A program made the translations under genes and the position numbers. Under the pieces are notes generated by a model, which was not told where the DNA came from, ran no database searches, and saw nothing but the letters and a program-made list of their open reading frames with translations. 64,000 nucleotides of DNA from Pseudoduganella violaceinigra DSM 15887. Lineage in GTDB: Bacteria; Pseudomonadota; Gammaproteobacteria; Burkholderiales; Burkholderiaceae_D. The stretch is taken from positions 248,001-312,000 of the forward strand of contig NZ_KE384356.1 in the NCBI RefSeq assembly GCF_000425385.1. Direction: 5' to 3'. Of the stretch, positions 53,036-60,721 are shown in pieces. Each line of letters begins with the position of its first letter. Position 1 is the first letter of the stretch.

Positions 53036-54616
53036 TCAGGGTTTCCAGACGGCGGCCAGCGCCTTGATCTTGGTCCAGGTGGAGAGCCTTTCGTCCGACA
53101 GGGCGTCGAGGAAGTCGGACAGGCGTTTCGACTTCGCCATGGTGTACACCGTCATTGCGGTCGTGATGACGAAGGTGGCGCCGAAAATCCAGGCCCGGCG
53201 CGACATTGGCGCCTCGGCTTCGGCCAGCAGGTTCATGCCGAGGAAGCCGGTGGTGATGGTGCCGATCATGCCGAAGATGGTGACCACGGTCAGGCGCACC
53301 ACGGTGTTGGCCTGGCGCCGCAGGCTGTCGGCTTCCAGGTAGCCGTTCATGTCCGCCACGCGGGTCTTGACCTCGGCGTAGGCGCGTTCGATGTCGAGAT
53401 GCTGGCCGCACATGCGGAACAGCGCGCGGATCTGCTGCTGGTCGGAGATTTCCGTAAACCAGTAGCGGTGCGTGAAGCGCAGGAAGCTCTCGAACGCGTA
53501 GCGGATGCGGCGCTTGAAAACGCGCACGCTGTCGGCATCGGTCACGTTCAATTCGGTCAGCGCCTCGGCCAGGCGGTCGGAGAACATCAGCAGCGATGCC
53601 TTTTGCAGGTGGGCGATCATGAACAGCAGGAAGTGCTGATGGCGGAACTGCGATAGCACGCCGCGCTCCTTGCAGCAGAAGAATTGCGACCCGGCGTCGC
53701 CGATCACGACCAGCGCGTAGCCGCTGCAGATATAGCGTGTGTAGGGCGCCGCGCCGCCGTTGCACCAGAAACGGTCGTAGAAATAGCGCCGGTCGAAGCC
53801 GTCCGATTGCGTGCGCTGGGCGTCCGCCGGTGCAGCGGAAGTGCCGGCCATGGTGCCCAGGGCCGCGAAGTCGGCTGGCGTCAGTGCGCCCGGACGGTCG
53901 ACCGCCAGGTAGGCCATCATCGGCATGCGGTAGTACTCCACCTGGCGGTAGCGCAGTGCGGCCGCGGCGCCGGGGGCATCGGGCTGCATCGGTTCCAGCA
54001 GGTAGCGCCAATGGCAGGAGATGCGCGGCGCCTGCTGGCGCACGACCTGGTCGATGAAGGCCTGGCGCTCCTGGGCGTCGGACTTTTCCAGCAGGCGGCC
54101 GCCGGCATCGAGCCACTCGACGCTGTGCATGCAATGCAGGGCATTGCCATGATCGTCCCAGCCGGCGGGGTAGGCGCGGCCGAAGCGGTACAGCAGCTCT
54201 TGCGCCTCATCGAAGGGCAGGTCGCTGGCGCCGACTTCCATCACCAGCAGCACGATGTCGACGTCGAAGAAGAAATGCAGGCAGAGGTTGTGCACGTCCA
54301 GTACGCGCGGCGCGGCACCGGGCTGGGTGCTGACGCGGACCTGGGCGATATCCTTGCGGCGGAAGATGCGGCGCTGGCCGGCGCCGAACAGGAAGCGCTG
54401 CACATAGGGCAGGAAGCTGACGAATTCGGTGTAGTAGCGCTCCTGGAAGGCGGGACTGGCTTCCTGGGCGGAGGTCACTTCGCGCCACGGTGTGTCGTCC
54501 CCGAGCAGCTCCCATGGCCGCGCGTGCGCGCGCTCGGCGCCGTCGGGCGGCATGAGCCGCAACGGCCATAAAAGAACCTGCCGGACATGCTGGACATGCG
54601 GGGATTGGGCGCTCAT
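53036..54616 (-). CDS. CorA-like divalent-cation transporter-type protein with large N-terminal domain
   Basis: A 526-residue protein whose last 90 residues have the CorA membrane layout: one hydrophobic helix ending in GFLGMNLL (GMN at about 460-462), a short loop, a second helix (AWIFGATFVITTAMTVYTMA) and a basic tail. The GMN motif is the Mg2+ selectivity signature. The ~430-residue cytoplasmic part is larger than in CorA (~240) and includes VLDVHNLCLHFFFDVDIVLLVMEVGAS and SGYALVVIGD. A conserved-hypothetical/CorA-family assignment is reasonable, but transport is inferred. The ATG at 54616 is used. Confidence 0.72.
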   Translation of the reverse strand: MSAQSPHVQHVRQVLLWPLRLMPPDGAERAHARPWELLGDDTPWREVTSAQEASPAFQERYYTEFVSFLPYVQRFLFGAGQRRIFRRKDIAQVRVSTQPGAAPRVLDVHNLCLHFFFDVDIVLLVMEVGASDLPFDEAQELLYRFGRAYPAGWDDHGNALHCMHSVEWLDAGGRLLEKSDAQERQAFIDQVVRQQAPRISCHWRYLLEPMQPDAPGAAAALRYRQVEYYRMPMMAYLAVDRPGALTPADFAALGTMAGTSAAPADAQRTQSDGFDRRYFYDRFWCNGGAAPYTRYICSGYALVVIGDAGSQFFCCKERGVLSQFRHQHFLLFMIAHLQKASLLMFSDRLAEALTELNVTDADSVRVFKRRIRYAFESFLRFTHRYWFTEISDQQQIRALFRMCGQHLDIERAYAEVKTRVADMNGYLEADSLRRQANTVVRLTVVTIFGMIGTITTGFLGMNLLAEAEAPMSRRAWIFGATFVITTAMTVYTMAKSKRLSDFLDALSDERLSTWTKIKALAAVWKP

Positions 54617-54640
54617 GCGGCCCAGTATAGCCGAGTCCGT

Positions 54641-54671
54641 GGCAACCCAAGGGCCTGACCCCAAGGTTGCC
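54641..54671. repeat. Degenerate member of the GGGTC/GACCC palindrome family
   Basis: Outer arms GGCAACC (54641-54647) and GGTTGCC (54665-54671) enclose GGGCCTGACCCC, a degenerate form of the GGGTCTGACCC core seen at 3866 and 23719-23811. It lies between the CorA-like and MBL genes. Confidence 0.5.
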
Positions 54672-54677
54672 GCGGGC

Positions 54678-55586
54678 TCAGCCGTCGTTCAGGAGGATGT
54701 CGTTGTCGACGCGGGCGCTGCAGGCGCGCACCAGCTGCTTGATGGCCCAGGCGGCCAGTTCGTCGGGGTTCATGCCGAAGTACTTGCGCCCGATGGTGTC
54801 CATCAACGGGATCGATGCCAGCAGCGGGCCGACGGCGGCGACCGGCATGCTCTGGCGTTCCAGCAGCAGGAATTTGAGCAGCACTTTGACGGCATATTCG
54901 GCGTTGCGCTTCGGGTCCGCCGACAGGAAATCCAGGCGGCGGCGGGCGCGCGACAGCGCCGCTTGCACGTCTTCGAAGACGGCGCCGTGGCCGGGGATGA
55001 CCACCTTGACGTCCAGCCCGGCGATCACGTCCAGCGTGGCGCCGGCTTCCGCAAAGCCTTCGTCGCCTTCCAGCTCGGGGAAGATGACGCCGAAGCCGTT
55101 CTGCCACAGCGCGTCGGCCGATACCAGCACTTTCTCCGACGGGCAGTAGTAGATGAGCGAGTGCGCGTGGTGGCCCGGCGCGCCCAGCGCCTGCCATTCC
55201 AGGTCGCCCAGCACCAGGCTGTCACCGGGCGTGACGACGCCGTCGATGGAAAAGCGTTCGCATTGCTGGCCGGTTGCCTTGAAGCTCAGCGCATCGTCGT
55301 CCCAATGCCGCACTTTTTCCGCTTCCGCCTCCGGGATGAAGGTATCGCAGCCGAAGTGGGCCTGCAGCGCCGCATTGCCGCCGCAGTGGTCGGAGTGCAG
55401 GTGGGTGTTGTACAGCCGGTCCAGGTGGCGGCCGCGCAGGGCATGGCGCACCAGGTCCAGCGTCTGCTGCTTGTGCGAGACATAGCCGCTGTCGATCATC
55501 GCCACGTCGTGGCGGCCGAACAGCAGCACATTATTCGAGGAGAGCCAGCCCCGTTCGAAAACGTGGATGGATGGGTGTAGCTTCAT
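54678..55586 (-). CDS. MBL-fold metallo-hydrolase
   Basis: A 302-residue metallo-beta-lactamase fold protein with the metal motif NTHLHSDHCGGN, a downstream His in LGAPGHHAHSLIYY and Asp/His in VVIPGHGAVF. A C-terminal helical extension resembles the glyoxalase II-like/CPSF-independent hydrolase group seen in Burkholderiales. The substrate is unknown. The ATG at 55586 is 4 bases after the DUF1289 stop; a TTG at 55598 would add 4 residues. The two genes are probably co-transcribed. Confidence 0.88.
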   Translation of the reverse strand: MKLHPSIHVFERGWLSSNNVLLFGRHDVAMIDSGYVSHKQQTLDLVRHALRGRHLDRLYNTHLHSDHCGGNAALQAHFGCDTFIPEAEAEKVRHWDDDALSFKATGQQCERFSIDGVVTPGDSLVLGDLEWQALGAPGHHAHSLIYYCPSEKVLVSADALWQNGFGVIFPELEGDEGFAEAGATLDVIAGLDVKVVIPGHGAVFEDVQAALSRARRRLDFLSADPKRNAEYAVKVLLKFLLLERQSMPVAAVGPLLASIPLMDTIGRKYFGMNPDELAAWAIKQLVRACSARVDNDILLNDG

Positions 55587-55590
55587 TGCG

Positions 55591-55806
55591 TCAGTCAAAA
55601 TCGATCAGTTGCTCGCGGCGGCGCAGCTCAGCCCACACGGCGCGCTTGTAAGCGTCGTCGGCACGCGACCAGGCGACGATTTCATCGATGGTACGCAGGC
55701 AGCCTTCGCAAAAACCGGTGTCCTGGTTCATTTTGCACAGGCTGATGCAGGGGGATGGCACGGGCGTCGACAATTCCGGCGCGCCTGGCGGCAGTTCAGT
55801 ACTCAT
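55591..55806 (-). CDS. DUF1289 small Cys-containing protein
   Basis: A 71-residue protein with the DUF1289 pattern SPCISLCKMNQDTGFCEGCLRTIDEIVAWS (in parts). Its four Cys are likely to bind a metal, though this has not been shown for the family. Start codons at 55806, 55815 and 55839 are possible. MSTELPPG at 55806 is preferred on length. It precedes the MBL hydrolase gene by 4 bases, an arrangement that suggests co-expression. Confidence 0.85.
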   Translation of the reverse strand: MSTELPPGAPELSTPVPSPCISLCKMNQDTGFCEGCLRTIDEIVAWSRADDAYKRAVWAELRRREQLIDFD

Positions 55807-55863
55807 GGCCGCCATTCTACCGCAGCGCGGCAAAAGCACCCTGGATGGCTAAAATGTTAACTT

Positions 55864-55872
55864 TGCTATACT
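55864..55872 (+). promoter_or_regulatory. Putative extended -10 promoter of the esterase gene
   Basis: TGCTATACT (TGn plus TATACT, 5/6 to consensus) lies 66 bases before the esterase ATG in the divergent gap. No good -35 is seen, which is acceptable for an extended -10. Confidence 0.4.
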
Positions 55873-55938
55873 GGCGGGGCACCACAACAATCAGGAGTGG
55901 CGAGGAGACAGTCCGACTAACCAGCCTCCGAGGTGCTT

Positions 55939-56907
55939 ATGAAGCTCGACCGCCATTGGTTTTCCCACGCGCTGGGCCAGCTCGCGCGCCGCCGCCTGGG
56001 CCGTCCCGCCCCTGGCCTGCCGCTCTTCGTCGGCGGCGAGTTCCATTGCCGCGCCGGCAGCCGCCAGTACAAGCTGTATGTGCCGTCCAGCTACACCGGC
56101 CAGCCATTGCCGCTGCTGGTGATGCTGCACGGCTGCCTGCAGGACCCCGACGATTTCGCCGCCGGGACGCAGATGAATGCGGTCGCCGAGGAGCGCGGCT
56201 GCCTGGTGCTGTATCCGGCGCAGGCGCCGGACGCCAACCATACGCGCTGCTGGAACTGGTTCAGCGCCCTGGACCAGGAGCGCGGCCAGGGCGAACCGGC
56301 CATCATTGCCGCCATGGCGCGCGACATCATGACGCGCTATCCGGTGCCGCAAAGCCAGGTCTATATCGCCGGACTGTCGGCCGGCGGCGCCATGGCCATC
56401 ATTGCCGGCACGCTTTATCCGGAGCTGTTCGCCGCCGTCGGCGTGCATTCCGGCCTGCCGTTTGCGGCCGCGCGCGACCTGCCGTCGGCCTTGCTGGCCA
56501 TGCGCCGCGGCGCGGCCCGCGTGCAGGCGGCCCAGACGGCCGGCCAGCCGGTGATCGTGTTCCATGGGGACCAGGACCGCACCGTGCATCCGGCCAACGG
56601 CGAAGCGGTGCTGGCACAGGGCTTGCGCAGCCATCCGCTGGGCGGGCATGCCAACCCCGCCACGCTGGAGGGACGGGTGCCCGACGGCCATGCCTTCACC
56701 TTGAAAGCGCATTGGCTGGAGGACGGCTCCCCGCTGGGCGAGCATTGGGTGATCCACGGCGCCGGCCACGCCTGGTCGGGCGGCAGCGCGGCCGGCAGCT
56801 ATACCGATCCGCGCGGGCCGGACGCCAGCCGCGAGATGATGCGGTTCTTCAGCGCTTCGCGAACCGCCATTTCATCGCCAGCACGCACAGGGCCAGCAGC
56901 AGGGTGA
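55939..56907 (+). CDS. PHB depolymerase-type (Esterase_phd) alpha/beta hydrolase
   Basis: A 322-residue esterase of the LpqC/poly(3-hydroxybutyrate) depolymerase family. The nucleophile is Ser147 in VYIAGLSAGGAM, the oxyanion region is VMLHGCLQDPDDF, the Asp is in VFHGDQDRTVHP and the His in VIHGAGHAWSGG. No signal peptide is visible, so it may act inside the cell or use another route. GAGGTG precedes the ATG at 55939. The last ~20 residues after MMRFF look non-family and lie over the 3' end of the convergent SemiSWEET gene (59-base overlap). Confidence 0.85.
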   Translation: MKLDRHWFSHALGQLARRRLGRPAPGLPLFVGGEFHCRAGSRQYKLYVPSSYTGQPLPLLVMLHGCLQDPDDFAAGTQMNAVAEERGCLVLYPAQAPDANHTRCWNWFSALDQERGQGEPAIIAAMARDIMTRYPVPQSQVYIAGLSAGGAMAIIAGTLYPELFAAVGVHSGLPFAAARDLPSALLAMRRGAARVQAAQTAGQPVIVFHGDQDRTVHPANGEAVLAQGLRSHPLGGHANPATLEGRVPDGHAFTLKAHWLEDGSPLGEHWVIHGAGHAWSGGSAAGSYTDPRGPDASREMMRFFSASRTAISSPARTGPAAG

Positions 56908-57112
56908 CGCCGTTGGCGATGATCACCGGCCAGGCCTGCGTCTGCAAGCCGTAGATCAGCCACAGGACCACGCCCAGGCTGAAGATCAGGTACATGCCGG
57001 TGGAAATGCCGTCGGCATGGCGCTGGCGCCATGCCAGCAATACTTGGGGGACAAAAGCGAAGGTGGTGCAGAAGGCGGCGATAAAACCGAGCAGGTTGGG
57101 GTCAAGCGGCAT
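56849..57112 (-). CDS. SemiSWEET-family small sugar transporter
   Basis: An 87-residue membrane protein with three hydrophobic helices forming one PQ-loop/MtN3 half-unit: FIAAFCTTFAFVPQVLLAWRQRHADGIS (Pro-Gln hinge), MYLIFSLGVVLWLIYGLQTQAW and PVIIANGVTLLLALCVLAMKW. SemiSWEETs work as dimers moving sugars across the inner membrane. It overlaps the upstream CWC gene by 11 bases and the convergent esterase gene by 59 bases. Confidence 0.88.
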   Translation of the reverse strand: MPLDPNLLGFIAAFCTTFAFVPQVLLAWRQRHADGISTGMYLIFSLGVVLWLIYGLQTQAWPVIIANGVTLLLALCVLAMKWRFAKR

Positions 57113-57329
57113 CAGGGGACTTTCTGGGGACGTTCAGGGCGGCGATATGGGCGCGCAGGCATTCCGGGCACCAGCAGCCGACGGCGGGCGTTCCGGGGAC
57201 CGGCAGCGCGGGCGGCAGGTAGGTGCACCAGCACGGCGTTTCGCCGGGCGCCCCGGTCGGCTGCCGGCCGGGCGGGGCATCGGCCATCGCGCAGTGGAAC
57301 GCGGCGCCGCAACGCTCACAGGTGCTCAT
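57102..57329 (-). CDS. Cysteine-rich CWC family protein
   Basis: A 75-residue protein with CERCGAAFHC at the start, the naming CWC triplet (PCWCTYLPPALP) and GCWCPECLRAH. These seven or more Cys probably bind zinc. The function is unknown for this family. It is first in a two-gene unit with SemiSWEET (11-base overlap) and divergent from argB across 130 bases. Confidence 0.83.
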   Translation of the reverse strand: MSTCERCGAAFHCAMADAPPGRQPTGAPGETPCWCTYLPPALPVPGTPAVGCWCPECLRAHIAALNVPRKSPDAA

Positions 57330-57414
57330 ATCATCAATACAATCATGCGCCAGGGACTTGGCTGGAAAGCTTGAGCCTAGCGGATCAAACCGTAATTTAC
57401 AACTCGATTGGCCC

Positions 57415-57420
57415 TATAAT
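57415..57420 (+). promoter_or_regulatory. -10 element of the argB promoter
   Basis: A perfect TATAAT lies 39 bases before the argB ATG. The -35 region (GTAATT at 17-base spacing) is weak. A TTTACA at 57396-57401 is too close to serve. Confidence 0.5.
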
Positions 57421-57459
57421 GCGCACCATTGACCTTAATTCTCATTTTCTGGAACTGCC

Positions 57460-58383
57460 ATGACCAACCTGCCTTCCAACGACCCGGATATGTCCACTGA
57501 TCTGAGCGGTGTTACGCCGCAAGTCAAAGCGCAGATCCTGGCCGAGGCACTGCCGTACATCCGCAATTACCACGGCAAAACCATCGTCATCAAATACGGT
57601 GGCAACGCCATGACCGAAGAGCGCCTGAAACATGGCTTCGCGCGCGACCTGATCCTGTTGAAACTGGTGGGGATGAACCCGGTCGTGGTGCATGGTGGCG
57701 GTCCGCAGATCGACAATGCGCTGAAGAAGATCGGCAAGCAGGGCACCTTCGTGCAGGGCATGCGCATCACCGACGAAGAAACCATGGAAGTGGTGGAGTG
57801 GGTGCTGGGCGGCGAAGTGCAGCAGGATATCGTCATGCTGATCAACCACTACGGCGGCCAGGCGGTTGGCCTGACCGGCAAGGACGGTGGCCTGATCCGT
57901 GCCCGCAAGATGGCCATGCCGGACAAGGAAAAGCCGGGCCAGTTCCTGGACATCGGCTTCGTCGGCGAGATCGAAGCGATCAACCCTGCCGTCGTGAAAG
58001 CGCTGCAGGACGATGCCTTTATTCCAATTATTTCCCCGATCGGCTTCGGCAAGGATGGCCAGGCTTACAACATCAATGCCGACGTTGTGGCAGGCAAGAT
58101 CGCCGAGATCCTGAAAGCGGAAAAGCTGATCATGATGACCAACATCGCCGGCGTGCAGGACAAGAACGGCAACCTGGTGACCGACCTGTCGGCGCGCGAA
58201 ATCGACGAAATGTTCGCCGACGGTACGATTTCCGGCGGCATGCTGCCGAAAATCTCGTCCGCACTGGATGCGGCCAAGTCTGGCGTGAACACGGTCCACA
58301 TCATCGACGGGCGAATTGAACACAGTTTGCTGCTGGAAGTGTTGACCGAACAGGCTTTTGGCACTATGATCCGGTCTCACTAA
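57460..58383 (+). CDS. argB: Acetylglutamate kinase
   Basis: Phosphorylates N-acetylglutamate in arginine synthesis. The 307-residue protein belongs to the amino-acid-kinase family: [40 protein letters not shown] and [13 protein letters not shown]. The N-terminal ~25 residues ([18 protein letters not shown]) extend past the core, as in many Betaproteobacteria and the arginine-inhibited hexameric forms. That would imply feedback control, though the site itself is not checked here. A TATAAT lies upstream and tRNA-Thr follows the stop by 39 bases. Confidence 0.97.
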   Translation: MTNLPSNDPDMSTDLSGVTPQVKAQILAEALPYIRNYHGKTIVIKYGGNAMTEERLKHGFARDLILLKLVGMNPVVVHGGGPQIDNALKKIGKQGTFVQGMRITDEETMEVVEWVLGGEVQQDIVMLINHYGGQAVGLTGKDGGLIRARKMAMPDKEKPGQFLDIGFVGEIEAINPAVVKALQDDAFIPIISPIGFGKDGQAYNINADVVAGKIAEILKAEKLIMMTNIAGVQDKNGNLVTDLSAREIDEMFADGTISGGMLPKISSALDAAKSGVNTVHIIDGRIEHSLLLEVLTEQAFGTMIRSH

Positions 58384-58422
58384 TTTTTTTGGCGGTGTGC
58401 AAGCACCGCTGAAAATGTGAAT

Positions 58423-58497
<75 letters not shown>

Positions 58498-58503
58498 TTC
58501 TTC

Positions 58504-59430
58504 TTAGTAGATCCGCTCTACTTTCACGCCGCGCCGGCGCAGCAGTTCCGCAACATTCCCCGTTCCCACCAGATGCAGCGTGCCGATAGCGGCAAAGCTG
58601 TGCTGTTCTTTTTTCATCATTTCCACGATGCCGTCGGCCAGCACGGGATTGCGCTCGTTCAGCAACACCTGTTTCATGAATTTGCCGGAGAAGGTCTTGT
58701 CCTCTTCCACTTCGCGCGCCAGGGCCTCGAATTTGGCCGCATCGGCCGAAGCCCAGGCATCGAGCAGGTCGCGCGGCTGCACGCCCTGGGTCGGGTCTTC
58801 GAAGGTATCCAGGCTGTCCTCCAGGAAGCGCGCCTGTTCATCCTTGGTGAGGCGGCCGAACAGCGAAGCCTGGGCGCTCACCGATTCCAGTTCCACGATG
58901 CGCTGCTTGCGGCCATGCGCGCTGCGCGCCAGTTGCAGGTCGACGCCCAGCTCGGGGCGATAGCCCAGGTTGCGGTATTCGCCGATGGTGATCATCATGA
59001 CAATCAGCCATGGCTTCATCGGCGCCACCATTTCCTGGGAGATGCCGTGCTTTTTCAGCATGCGTTCCAGGCGCGGACGGTATTCCGGACGGATGTCGGT
59101 CATGGCGCTGCCGCCGCCGGCTGCGTACAGCCCGTACTCGCGCATCACGGCCATCGACCTGGCCGGGTCGGCCGCCGGATCGATCTCCAGCGCCACGGCG
59201 GTGGCGCTTTCCAGGGCCTGCGTCACGCGCGGTTCGAGCGGGAAGAAGTCTGGAGTGCCGACGTGGATGGTGCCGAACAGCCAGGAGGTATTGCCGGCGT
59301 ATTCGAGCTTGTACAGCGCGCCGCGCGCCTGCGGTGCCGTTTTTGCCGGCGCCGCGGCCGGTTGCGCGGCGCCGGCACCGACACTCACACCAAGCAGCAG
59401 GCAAAACATCACTATAATCTTGCGTTGCAT
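58504..59430 (-). CDS. TraB/GumN family exported protein
   Basis: A 308-residue protein with a signal peptide (MQRKIIVMFCLLLGVSVGAGA) and the TraB/GumN pattern: TSWLFGTIHVGTPDFFPL, VALEIDPAADPARSMAV, ELGVDLQLARSAHGRKQRIVELES (in parts) and the closing FAAIGTLHLVGTGNVAELLRRRGVKVERIY. Members include the TIKI-like protease group with paired GxxH motifs, seen here as GTIH and GTLH. A periplasmic or outer-membrane-associated protease role is possible but unproven. It is divergent from the HAD gene with only 18 bases between start codons. Confidence 0.9.
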   Translation of the reverse strand: MQRKIIVMFCLLLGVSVGAGAAQPAAAPAKTAPQARGALYKLEYAGNTSWLFGTIHVGTPDFFPLEPRVTQALESATAVALEIDPAADPARSMAVMREYGLYAAGGGSAMTDIRPEYRPRLERMLKKHGISQEMVAPMKPWLIVMMITIGEYRNLGYRPELGVDLQLARSAHGRKQRIVELESVSAQASLFGRLTKDEQARFLEDSLDTFEDPTQGVQPRDLLDAWASADAAKFEALAREVEEDKTFSGKFMKQVLLNERNPVLADGIVEMMKKEQHSFAAIGTLHLVGTGNVAELLRRRGVKVERIY

Positions 59431-59448
59431 AGTTTCTCCAAGTAGAAC

Positions 59449-60129
59449 GTGAATATTAAACCTTTGGCACCGGTCTGGCTGTTCGACCTGGATAACACGC
59501 TGCACAATGCTTCGCATGCCATCTTCCCGTCCATGGTGGAGAAGATGAATGCCTACGTTGCGGGCGTGCTGGGCGATGGCGTGACGCCGGCCAGCGCGGA
59601 GGAAGTCAGCGCGGTGCGCGCCCATTACTGGAAGCGTTACGGCGCAACCTTGCTGGGACTGATGCGCCATCACGGCGTCAATGCGGCCCATTTCCTGCGC
59701 GAGACGCACGATCTGCCGGAGCTTGAAGCCATGATCCGCTGCGAACGCGGCCTGGGCCATCTGCTGCGCCGCCTGCCGGGGCGCAAGATCCTGCTGACCA
59801 ACGCGCCGCGCGACTATGCGCGCAAGGTGGTCGGGCATATGGGCATCGGCCGCCATTTCAGCGGCCAGGTCACGATCGAGTCGATGTATGTGCATCGCCA
59901 GTTGCGGCCCAAGCCGTCGCACCTGATGCTGCGCAGACTGATGCGCCGGCAGGGCCTGGACCCGCGCCGGTGTATCCTTGTCGAAGATACGCTGGATAAC
60001 CTGCGCACCGCGCATGCGCTGGGCATGCGCACCGTGTGGGTTACGCAATACCTGCCAAAGCCGGGGAAAAAACCGGCATGGCTCGATGTCAAAGTAAAAT
60101 CTGTCAAACAGCTGACGAAATTTAAATAA
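59449..60129 (+). CDS. HAD-family pyrimidine 5'-nucleotidase-like phosphatase
   Basis: A 226-residue HAD hydrolase with nucleophile motif WLFDLDNTLHNA (Asp13, Asp15), Thr/Ser motif ILLTNAPRDYA, Lys of LRPKPSHLML and acidic motif CILVEDTLDNLRTA. The cap type and HNAS/Y-rich start match the SDT1-like pyrimidine 5'-nucleotidase group next to slmA in Burkholderiales. The GTG at 59449 is the start. It is followed 16 bases later by slmA and is probably co-transcribed. Confidence 0.87.
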   Translation: MNIKPLAPVWLFDLDNTLHNASHAIFPSMVEKMNAYVAGVLGDGVTPASAEEVSAVRAHYWKRYGATLLGLMRHHGVNAAHFLRETHDLPELEAMIRCERGLGHLLRRLPGRKILLTNAPRDYARKVVGHMGIGRHFSGQVTIESMYVHRQLRPKPSHLMLRRLMRRQGLDPRRCILVEDTLDNLRTAHALGMRTVWVTQYLPKPGKKPAWLDVKVKSVKQLTKFK

Positions 60130-60145
60130 AACAGGTCCAAAACCC

Positions 60146-60721
60146 ATGGCAAGTACACCGCCCGGACAGCGCAAGCTGCAAATCCTCCAGGCACTGGCTG
60201 AAATGCTGGAGCATCCAAAAGGAGAAAAAATCACCACCGCTGCGCTGGCGCGCAAGCTGGACGTATCCGAGGCGGCGCTGTACCGCCATTTCGCGAGCAA
60301 GGCCCAGATGTTCGAAGGCCTGATCGAATTCATCGAATCCACCGTTTTCGGCCTGATCAACCAGATCGCCGACAAGCAGGCGGACGGCATGGCCCAGGCG
60401 CGCGACATCCTGGGCATGCTGCTGCATTTCGCCAGCAGCAACCCGGGCATGACGCGGGTGCTGATCGGCGACGCGCTGGTCAATGAAGACGAGCGCCTGC
60501 AGCAGCGCATGAACCAGTTCTACGACCGCGTCGAACTGGCACTGAAACAGGCGCTGCGTGCAGCAGTGGCCGAAGGCCAGGCCCATGAGGCTGACGTGGC
60601 GGCCCGCGCCGGCATGCTGGTCAGCTTCGTGCTGGGCCGCTGGCACCGATACGCCAAGAGCGGCTTCAAGCTGAATCCTTCGCAAGACGCCGCCGTACAG
60701 ATTGCGCTGCTGCTGAATTGA
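60146..60721 (+). CDS. slmA: Nucleoid occlusion factor SlmA (TetR-fold)
   Basis: A 191-residue DNA-binding protein that keeps FtsZ rings off the nucleoid. The TetR-like HTH is ITTAALARKLDVSEAALYRHFASKAQMFEGL (in parts), and the C-terminal domain has FVLGRWHRYAKSGFKLNPS, diagnostic for SlmA. Its end overlaps the pabB start by 4 bases. With minCDE at the other end of this window, both spatial regulators of FtsZ are present. Confidence 0.94.
   Translation: MASTPPGQRKLQILQALAEMLEHPKGEKITTAALARKLDVSEAALYRHFASKAQMFEGLIEFIESTVFGLINQIADKQADGMAQARDILGMLLHFASSNPGMTRVLIGDALVNEDERLQQRMNQFYDRVELALKQALRAAVAEGQAHEADVAARAGMLVSFVLGRWHRYAKSGFKLNPSQDAAVQIALLLN

Noticed and set aside
58392..58409. Hairpin GCGGTG / CACCGC between argB and tRNA-Thr
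   Set aside because: A 6-bp stem with no T-run after it on the plus strand; the T-run lies before it. Not enough for a terminator.
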